Below are positions 1 through 5,000 of a stretch of 12,742 nucleotides of DNA, piece by piece; the first letter of the stretch is position 1; the number at the start of each line of letters is the position of its first letter. Source of the stretch: Thermoplasmata archaeon (GTDB lineage Archaea > Thermoplasmatota > Thermoplasmata > RBG-16-68-12); contig JAJYKG010000035.1 of NCBI GenBank assembly GCA_021788795.1, positions 1 to 12,742 of the forward strand, read 5' to 3'. The notes under the pieces were generated by a model, which worked only from the letters and a program-made list of their open reading frames with translations, was not told the DNA's origin and did no database searches. A program made the translations under genes and the position numbers.

Positions 1-505
1 CCGCGACGAGGGGGACCGTCTCCGGACGGGACTCGACGAGCTCCCGCAGGGCGCGCACCTCCTTCGGGTCCCGCGGCGTGAGGAGGACGCCGTCCACGCC
101 GACCTCCATGGTCTCGAAGAAGAGCTTCGCCTGCGCGGCGTCGTGGACCTCGACGAGCAACTGCGTGCCGCTCCCCTGGAGGGCGGCGATCAGGTTCTCG
201 AGGGGGATGATCGTCCAGTCCTCCGTGCGCACGACGACGTGCTTCGTGGCGCCGCGGAGGGCGCGGACCGCGCGCTCGTCGGAGCCCTGGCGGATCGTCG
301 CGAGGCGGCCGACCTCCTCCCCGTCGAGGGTGAAGCGGTCGCCCCGCAGGAGGATCGGCGCGAAGCGGCCGAGGCGCTGCAGGCCGTCGTCCGTGCGGTC
401 CAAGACGATCTGGTCGAATCCCGACTCGAGCGCGGCCGTCACGACCGACCGAACGTCTTCCCTGTCCTCGGAGGGGAGGGCCCCCACCCACACCAGGCGG
501 TCCAT
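1..505 (-). CDS. aroB': 3-dehydroquinate synthase II, archaeal type (N-terminal 168 codons, truncated by window edge)
   Basis: This enzyme performs the NAD-dependent oxidative deamination and cyclisation of 2-amino-3,7-dideoxy-D-threo-hept-6-ulosonate (ADH) to 3-dehydroquinate, in the alternative archaeal entry to the shikimate pathway. The reading starts at ATG 505 with MDRLVWVGALPSEDRE and stays open to base 1. Family hallmarks are the segment WTIIPLENLIAALQG near residues 96-110, a VEVHDAAQAK stretch, and GVDGVLLTPRDPKEVRAL near the visible end; these match DHQ synthase II (MJ1249 family) and not bacterial AroB. It lies 7 nt downstream of the ADH synthase stop. A GGTGAG element overlapping that stop can act as the ribosome binding site, so the two genes are probably one operon. 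The C-terminal half is outside the window, so its integrity cannot be judged. Confidence 0.93.
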   Translation of the reverse strand, partial: MDRLVWVGALPSEDREDVRSVVTAALESGFDQIVLDRTDDGLQRLGRFAPILLRGDRFTLDGEEVGRLATIRQGSDERAVRALRGATKHVVVRTEDWTIIPLENLIAALQGSGTQLLVEVHDAAQAKLFFETMEVGVDGVLLTPRDPKEVRALRELVESRPETVPLVA

Positions 506-512
506 GGGGGGC

Positions 513-1298
513 TCACCCGCGATAGGCCTCCGCCACCGAGGCGCCGTCGAAGAGGATGCGCGCGAGAGCCCGCGTCATGCGCTGCGGGTCCTTCGCCTGG
601 AACACGTTGCGGCCCATGGAGACGCCCGCGGCCCCTCCCGCCAGCGACCCGGCGACCATCTCCAGCGCCCCCTGCTCCGAGTCGAGCTTCGGGCCGCCGG
701 CCACAACCACGGGAACGGGGCAGCCGCGCACGACCTCCCGGAACGTCTCCGGGGAGCCCGTGTAGAGCGTCTTGACGACGTCCGCGCCGAGCTCCGCGCC
801 CACGCGGGCCACGTGCTTCACCGCCTCGACGTCGTACGGGTTCTTGACGTTCTCCCCGCGGGGGTACATCATCGCGAGGAGGGGCATGCCGAGGCGGTCG
901 CACGCCGCGGCCACGGCCCCGAAGTCTTCGAGCATGCCCGGGTCGTCCTCGCCGCCGAGGTTTACGTGGATCGAGATCGCGTCCGCGCCGTACGAGACGG
1001 CCTCGTCGACCTGGGTGACGAGGACCTTGCGGTCCGGGCGGGGGCCCAGGCTCGTGGAGGCGCTCAGGTGGAGGAGGAGGGCGAGGCGCTCGTCGAACGA
1101 CTCCTGGGCGAACCGCACGACGCCCTTGTGCAGCACGACGCCCGTCGCGCCGCCCTTGGCCACCTGGGCGACCGCCGTGCGGATGTCCTCGAGGCCCGCG
1201 ACCGGGCCGTTGGAGACCCCGTGGTCCATCGCGATGATCAGGGCCCTGCCGCCGACGAAGAGCCGCCGCAGCCGAATCTGCTTGCCTGTTGAGGTCAT
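513..1298 (-). CDS. aroA': 2-amino-3,7-dideoxy-D-threo-hept-6-ulosonate synthase (ADH synthase, DhnA-type class I aldolase)
   Basis: This 261-aa TIM-barrel Schiff-base aldolase makes ADH from L-aspartate semialdehyde and a 6-deoxy-5-ketofructose phosphate, the first step of the archaeal shikimate route. Visible residues are Asp25-His26 in AMDHGVSNGP, Tyr145 in MMYPRG and Lys176 in VVKTLYTG. Each is offset by exactly 8 from Asp33, Tyr153 and Lys184 of the characterised MJ0400 enzyme. The phosphate-binding end VVAGGPK and GVSMGRNVF is present. I chose ATG 1298 because the product then begins MTSTGKQIRLRRLF, as the family does. The frame stays open upstream to a GTG at 1376, but those 26 codons are AT-rich, unlike the rest of the gene, and overlap the promoter and inverted repeats. 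No clear Shine-Dalgarno sequence precedes 1298. It is followed 7 nt later by DHQ synthase II, the next enzyme of the pathway. Confidence 0.95.
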   Translation of the reverse strand: MTSTGKQIRLRRLFVGGRALIIAMDHGVSNGPVAGLEDIRTAVAQVAKGGATGVVLHKGVVRFAQESFDERLALLLHLSASTSLGPRPDRKVLVTQVDEAVSYGADAISIHVNLGGEDDPGMLEDFGAVAAACDRLGMPLLAMMYPRGENVKNPYDVEAVKHVARVGAELGADVVKTLYTGSPETFREVVRGCPVPVVVAGGPKLDSEQGALEMVAGSLAGGAAGVSMGRNVFQAKDPQRMTRALARILFDGASVAEAYRG

Positions 1299-1344
1299 GA
1301 GCCACACGCCGTGAGAGGATGTAGCACGCCCGTAGGAAGCCCCG

Positions 1345-1353
1345 CTATATGAA
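1345..1353 (-). promoter_or_regulatory. TATA box for the shikimate operon
   Basis: On the minus strand the sequence reads TTCATATAG in an AT-rich island of a GC-rich window. Using the 27-28 bp spacing seen at other promoters here, transcription would start near 1321 and leave a leader of about 23 nt before ATG 1298. Two further TATA-like strings (GAGTATAG near 1380-1386 and CGTATAGG near 1396-1403) lie upstream, so the exact start is uncertain. The box abuts and partly overlaps the inverted repeat at 1349-1366. Confidence 0.5.
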
Positions 1354-1366
1354 CTCTTGGGTTCAT
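1349..1366. repeat. Inverted repeat 1 (ATGAAC-N6-GTTCAT), operator-like
   Basis: Perfect 6-bp arms ATGAAC and GTTCAT flank a 6-bp spacer. The repeat overlaps the upstream edge of the predicted TATA/BRE of the shikimate operon, a classic place for an archaeal repressor site. It is immediately followed by a second inverted repeat. The regulator is unknown, and the functional role is inference. Confidence 0.5.
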
Positions 1367-1367
1367 T

Positions 1368-1387
1368 AGAGTACACTACTATACTCT
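1368..1387. repeat. Inverted repeat 2 (AGAGTA-N8-TACTCT), operator-like
   Basis: Perfect 6-bp arms AGAGTA and TACTCT flank an 8-bp spacer, one base away from inverted repeat 1. The arm sequence differs from repeat 1, so this is not simply a duplicated site. The repeat lies upstream of the shikimate TATA box and 22 bp downstream of the end of the FtsZ-like gene. It could be a second regulator site or, less likely because no U-tract follows, part of a transcription end for the upstream gene. Confidence 0.42.
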
Positions 1388-1409
1388 TCAGAGAGCCTAT
1401 ACGGCGGAC

Positions 1410-2333
1410 TCAGCTCGGCGCGTCGAGCCCGGCGAGAATCTGCACGACGACGCGATCCTCCGCCGCAGGCTCCGGCAGGACGGCCCAGGCGAGGTCCGCG
1501 CGGGGCGAGCGGAGGCGGACCTCCCGCAAAACCTCGTCCGCGTAGGACGCGCCCAGTGGCTGAGCGATCAGGACGAGGGCCTGGCGGATGTCCTCGTGCC
1601 GGCCGGTGAACCAGGGGCTCGCGTACGCCTCGTCGACGGCGAGGAAGCAGCGGTGCTTCTCCGCGCCGGAGCCCATCCCGAACCGCCACTCCTTCGCGCG
1701 GCCGAGGAACCGCTTCAGCGGCACGAGGTCGGACCGCGAGAGGACCGTAGCCAGCGCGGTCGCGGGCCGGGCCATGATCGCCCCCATGGCCGCGAACGCC
1801 TTGGCGAGCGGCAGCGTCGGGTAGGCACGCAGGAGCGCGTCGTTGCCGAAGGCGACCACGCCGTCCGCGCGGCCGCGCAGGGTCGCGAGCTGCGCCTCCG
1901 CGAGGTGCCGCCGGAGCATCCCCTCCGCGGTGAAGGGCACGGTGGCGAAGGCGAGGGACGTGTCCCCGAGGATGCGCGCGACCCGGCCGACCACGCCGAG
2001 GGCCCACCCGCCGAACTCCCCGCCGAGGCCGCCGATCGCCACGACGAAGTCGCGGTCCACGAGGACGTCCGAGAGCTCCTTCTCCTCGTTCGTCGCGAGG
2101 GTCGGGATGGCCTTCTCTTCCAGGGAGGCGATGTCCTTCAGCGGCCCGGAGGGAACGAGGACCCGCCGCGCGATCCCGATCATGGACGGATGCGGGGCGT
2201 CGTTCATCGCGACGCGCTCGACGCCCGCGGGCGGCGTGACGTGGCGGAGGGTGTTGCAGCCCGCGCCGCCGCAGCCGACGATCGCCGCGCGGACGCGCTC
2301 CTCGCCGGTCCCCAGGCGCCACGTGTCGGGCAC
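1410..2333 (-). CDS. Divergent FtsZ/tubulin-superfamily protein with altered nucleotide and catalytic loops
   Basis: This 307-aa protein has an FtsZ-like fold. Residues 18-29 (IVGCGGAGCNTL) match the FtsZ T1 loop, and MNDAPH (43-48) sits at the T2 position. VARILGDTSLAFATVPFTAEG (118-138) follows the FtsZ segment ending PFxFEG, and FGNDALL (162-168) matches IPNDxLL. FGMGSG matches the MGIG turn at the end of the core. Two key elements differ. The tubulin signature GGGTGTG is replaced by GGLGGEFGG (101-109). The T7 loop NxDxxD is replaced by SRSDLVPL (199-206), so polymerisation-driven GTP hydrolysis of the canonical kind is not expected. It may be a non-canonical FtsZ-like protein involved in cell shape or division, but its function is unknown. 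The GTG start at 2333 is preferred because a TATA box is centred 27.5 bp upstream, predicting a leaderless mRNA. The length is shorter than typical FtsZ, with no long C-terminal tail. Confidence 0.75.
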   Translation of the reverse strand: MPDTWRLGTGEERVRAAIVGCGGAGCNTLRHVTPPAGVERVAMNDAPHPSMIGIARRVLVPSGPLKDIASLEEKAIPTLATNEEKELSDVLVDRDFVVAIGGLGGEFGGWALGVVGRVARILGDTSLAFATVPFTAEGMLRRHLAEAQLATLRGRADGVVAFGNDALLRAYPTLPLAKAFAAMGAIMARPATALATVLSRSDLVPLKRFLGRAKEWRFGMGSGAEKHRCFLAVDEAYASPWFTGRHEDIRQALVLIAQPLGASYADEVLREVRLRSPRADLAWAVLPEPAAEDRVVVQILAGLDAPS

Positions 2334-2355
2334 GGGCCGCGAATCAGGAAGGGGT

Positions 2356-2365
2356 CACATAAAGC
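2356..2365 (-). promoter_or_regulatory. TATA box for the FtsZ-like gene (leaderless start predicted)
   Basis: The minus strand reads GCTTTATGTG. The TTTATG core is centred at 2360.5, 27.5 bp from the first base of the GTG at 2333, so the transcript should begin at or next to the start codon. It lies in the 46-bp gap after the nep1 stop and gives the FtsZ-like gene its own promoter. Confidence 0.6.
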
Positions 2366-2379
2366 GTTGCGAGTTGCGG

Positions 2380-3078
2380 CTACCGGGCTCCCGCGGCCTT
2401 CGGAGCCGCATGCGCGCGGTACGCGACGAGGATTTCGCTCGTCACGGTCCAGGCGCGCAAGGGCTCCTCGTGGATCGAGACGACGCGGTCGCAGAGTTCC
2501 GTCACGGGGCTCCGGAAGTCCCCGTGCGGGAAGCCGCCAACCACGGCCACGAGGTCCCCCTCGCGTTTGGAGAACTCCGTCCAGAGGTTCACGGGCTCGC
2601 CGCCCTCCTTGAAGGCCCATTTCGGCGCCACGAACTCGTCCAGGACCTTCGCGAGCGGCACGCCCCGCTCCAAGGTCAGGAGAGGTTTGCCCTCCGGGAC
2701 CGCGCCCTTTGCGAACAGGTCCTCGATGAGGCCGACGAACCGCGGGTAGTTCTTCGGGATGCGCGTCTCCGGCGCAAAGCGGAGGACGTCGTCGTTCCGG
2801 GTGTGGATGATCGTGCGGAGCTGGCCGCGGGCGTTCAGCACGGAGTCGAGGCACAAGAGGGCGAAGAGGTGGGCGATGTCGGGGCGGCCGCGGCGCTCGC
2901 CCTCGGGGAACTTCTTGAGGGCGGGATGGTGGAGGCTGCTGTCCAGGAGGATCGTCGCGGGGGAACGACCGCGCTTCTTGGCCGAGGCGCGCACGGAAGG
3001 GTGGCCGGTCAGGGCCTGCGGCACGAGCTCGAGCTCCGCGTCCGCGAGGATGAGGGTGAGCACGCCCACGGTATCCAT
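2380..3078 (-). CDS. nep1: Ribosomal RNA small subunit pseudouridine N1-methyltransferase Nep1
   Basis: This 232-aa SPOUT-class enzyme methylates N1 of a pseudouridine in helix 35 of archaeal 16S rRNA using S-adenosylmethionine, and also assists small-subunit assembly. Family landmarks in order are ILLDSSLHHPAL (43-54), GRPDIAHLFALL (64-75), LNARGQLRTIIHTRND (81-96), TLERGVPLAKVL (135-146), the trefoil-knot SAM-binding GGFPHGDF (181-188) and a C-terminal TVTSEILVAYRAH. The length fits archaeal Nep1. The start is ATG 3078, giving MDTVGVLTLILADAELELVP. The longer open frame to 3288 encodes a low-complexity extension that runs through the promoter region and into the divergent gene, so it is not used. 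No strong TATA box is evident; CCTATC near 3113-3118 is a weak candidate. It is divergent from a membrane protein gene and followed by the FtsZ-like gene. Confidence 0.94.
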   Translation of the reverse strand: MDTVGVLTLILADAELELVPQALTGHPSVRASAKKRGRSPATILLDSSLHHPALKKFPEGERRGRPDIAHLFALLCLDSVLNARGQLRTIIHTRNDDVLRFAPETRIPKNYPRFVGLIEDLFAKGAVPEGKPLLTLERGVPLAKVLDEFVAPKWAFKEGGEPVNLWTEFSKREGDLVAVVGGFPHGDFRSPVTELCDRVVSIHEEPLRAWTVTSEILVAYRAHAAPKAAGAR

Positions 3079-3157
3079 CCCCGAGCCTTCAAGGCCGCGG
3101 GGCTTGAGTTTCCGATAGGCACTAATGGGCGGGCGGGTATGCCTGGGGAAAGGAGGG

Positions 3158-3733
3158 ATGTCTGCGCAACCCACCACCCTGCCTCCCGCTCCCCCTGCGC
3201 CGAGCGGCGCGCCCGTCGGGGCTACCCCGGGGCCTTCGCGCCCCCGACTCATGACCCGTATCCTGCCCGGGATCATCCTCGCCCTCATCGGCGCGGGCCT
3301 GGACGGATCCGGTGTGGCCTGGAGCTATTTCGGGATCCCGTTCCTCGTCACGGACGGGTTCCAGAATTACATCCGCATCCAGATCGGGTTGTACGCGGCG
3401 GCGGGCCTGTTCACGAGCGTCGGGATCTACCTGATCCTCACGGCCATCCTGCGGATCCTCCCGCGGGCGAGTCGTTGGGCCACTCCCGGCCCCCTCCTCG
3501 TGCTGATCGGCGGGCTCCTCGGCACGTTCCTGTCTCTGGTGGAACTCGCCCTGATCGCGGTCACCCTTTCCCCTTCCGGCGGGACGCTCCCGGAGTGGGT
3601 CGGCGAAGCCGAGATCGCGGTCCGCATCGCGGCGCAGCTGGCCGGCGCCCTCGGGATGGTCCTTTCCCTCGTTGCCATCGTCCGCGGGGCGCTCGCCCGG
3701 ATGGCCTATCCGAGCCCGACCCTGCCGGCCTGA
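3158..3733 (+). CDS. Four-TM membrane protein of unknown function with proline-rich N-terminus
   Basis: This 191-aa protein is not recognised as a named family. Residues 1-31 are Pro/Ala/Ser-rich (PTTLPPAPPAPSGAP) with no charged membrane anchor and probably form a flexible cytoplasmic or external tail. Four hydrophobic segments follow at about 35-55, 75-97, 111-136 and 154-178, with a short polar loop (SPSGGTLPEWVGEAE) between the last two. ATG 3158 is preferred. A purine-rich AGGAGGG directly abuts it, which is unusually close for a Shine-Dalgarno, and a leaderless start is also possible. ATG 3125 (11 codons longer) and ATG 3251 (lacking the proline-rich tail) are alternatives. It lies divergent to nep1 and 76 bp before mre11, which has its own promoter, so co-expression with the repair operon is not implied. 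Confidence 0.68.
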   Translation: MSAQPTTLPPAPPAPSGAPVGATPGPSRPRLMTRILPGIILALIGAGLDGSGVAWSYFGIPFLVTDGFQNYIRIQIGLYAAAGLFTSVGIYLILTAILRILPRASRWATPGPLLVLIGGLLGTFLSLVELALIAVTLSPSGGTLPEWVGEAEIAVRIAAQLAGALGMVLSLVAIVRGALARMAYPSPTLPA

Positions 3734-3771
3734 ACGCAGGGGGATTACCACTTTCGCGGGTCTCTCGAAAA

Positions 3772-3783
3772 GGGGTATAAGTA
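3772..3783 (+). promoter_or_regulatory. TATA box of the mre11-rad50-nurA-herA operon
   Basis: GGGGTATAAGTA is preceded by a purine-rich BRE-like GAAAAGG. The TATA is centred near 3777, so transcription should begin about 3804, leaving a leader of about 6 nt before ATG 3810. This is the clearest promoter in the window, and no other is needed until after herA. Confidence 0.65.
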
Positions 3784-3809
3784 GGCACCCCGCGCTCCGG
3801 TAGCCGAGG

Positions 3810-5000
3810 ATGCACGAGGTTGTGTGTGTAGGGGACGTCCACGAGGGGCTCTCCTTCGACTTCCGCATCGATCCGGAGACGGGCGTGTCGGAACGGGCCT
3901 TGGACCTCCACGGCAACTTCGCGAGGGCGGCGCGCTGGGCGATCGACCACCAGGCCTCGCTGTTCTGCGTCCTCGGCGACCTCTTCGACCGCACCCACGT
4001 GGCCCCGATCTTCCGCGAGCTCGCCCGCCGCGACGTGATCGAACCGCTGGGCAAGGCGGGCATCGAGGTCTGGATCCTCGCGGGCAACCACGACCAGCCT
4101 CGGCGGGCCGCGCGGTCCACGTCCCTGGACGACTTCCGCGGCTACGCCCACGTCCACGTCATCCGCGAGCCCAAGACGGAGACCCGAACGATCGACGGCC
4201 GCACGGTCGGCTTCATCCTCCTCCCCTACCTGCACCCGGAGGAGATCGTCGAGCAGATCCGGGAGAAGCTCGGGAAGGAGATCCCGCGGGAGGAGGCGTA
4301 CGAGGCCGCGCGGCGCGTCTGGAAGGCGTGGATCCAGAACCGCGCGGACGAGCTCAAGGACGCCGACCTGCGCGTCCTCTTCGGCCACTTCGAGTTCCAG
4401 GGCGCGCGGTACGCGAGCACGACGCCGCCCGAGGTCGTTCCTCACGACTTCACCTTCACGCGGGACATGCTCCCCGCGTCCGTCGACCTGGCGGTCTTCG
4501 GCCACATCCACCTGCATCAGTCCCTTTTCGGCAAGGTCGTTTACACGGGTGCCCCGGAACGGATCGACTGGGGGGAGCGGCTCGACCCGAAGGGCTTCAT
4601 CGCCCTGCGCTCCGACGGCACGTGGACCTTCGAGGAACTCCCCGCGCGGCCCATGGAGCGTGTCGACGTCGTCGTGGGCCCTGGAGACGACCCGACGCGG
4701 CGCGTGCTCGAGGCCCTCCCGAAGGACGTTGCCGGGCGGCTCGTGCGCATCGAGGTCCGCCTGCCCGATGAGCTCCGTCCGTCCCTGGACGAGAAGAAGC
4801 TGGAGAAACATCTCGCGGACGCGTTTCACTACGAGGTCCGCCTCACGTCCACGGAGCGGGCGCGCACCGCGACGGACGAGTTCACGATGGACCCGCTGCG
4901 CCTCCTGTCCGACTACGTGGACAAGAGCCTCGCGGACCACCCGCGGCGGGACGCGATCAAGGCCGAGGCCCTGCGGCTCCTGAGGGAGGCCCTCGCGTGA
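3810..5000 (+). CDS. mre11: DNA double-strand break repair nuclease Mre11
   Basis: This 396-aa calcineurin-like phosphoesterase is the Mn-dependent endo/3'-5' exonuclease subunit of the Mre11-Rad50 complex at DNA ends. All metal ligands are present in order: Asp9 and His11 (GDVHE), Asp57 (GDLFDR), Asn93 with catalytic His94 and Asp95 (GNHD), His193 (FGHFEFQG), and His232/His234 (FGHIHLHQ). This is the same set and order as Pyrococcus furiosus Mre11. The capping domain follows at about 260-340. The C-terminal part, including DPLRLLSDYVDKS, probably carries the Rad50-binding helices. The length is normal for archaea. The start ATG 3810 lies about 6 nt from the predicted transcription start. The stop overlaps the rad50 start (GTGA), so the subunits are translationally coupled. 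Confidence 0.97.
   Translation: MHEVVCVGDVHEGLSFDFRIDPETGVSERALDLHGNFARAARWAIDHQASLFCVLGDLFDRTHVAPIFRELARRDVIEPLGKAGIEVWILAGNHDQPRRAARSTSLDDFRGYAHVHVIREPKTETRTIDGRTVGFILLPYLHPEEIVEQIREKLGKEIPREEAYEAARRVWKAWIQNRADELKDADLRVLFGHFEFQGARYASTTPPEVVPHDFTFTRDMLPASVDLAVFGHIHLHQSLFGKVVYTGAPERIDWGERLDPKGFIALRSDGTWTFEELPARPMERVDVVVGPGDDPTRRVLEALPKDVAGRLVRIEVRLPDELRPSLDEKKLEKHLADAFHYEVRLTSTERARTATDEFTMDPLRLLSDYVDKSLADHPRRDAIKAEALRLLREALA

Noticed and set aside
78..1292. A 404-codon open frame on the plus strand across the shikimate genes
   Set aside because: Its translation is Arg/Pro/Ala-rich low-complexity sequence, while the minus strand encodes ADH synthase and DHQ synthase II with catalytic residues in place.
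1299..1376. An N-terminal extension of ADH synthase starting at GTG 1376
   Set aside because: The 26 codons are AT-rich, unlike the gene body, have no counterpart in the family, and overlap the TATA box and both inverted repeats. A TATA-like CGTATA about 25 bp upstream of 1376 keeps a small doubt.
1368..1387. Inverted repeat 2 as an intrinsic terminator of the FtsZ-like gene
   Set aside because: The arms are short and A/T-containing and no T-tract follows on the minus strand. Its position beside the TATA box fits an operator better.
3079..3288. A longer Nep1 start upstream of ATG 3078
   Set aside because: It would add 70 Gly/Pro/Arg-rich residues overlapping the divergent membrane protein gene, and archaeal Nep1 normally begins close to the MDTVGVLTLIL strand.
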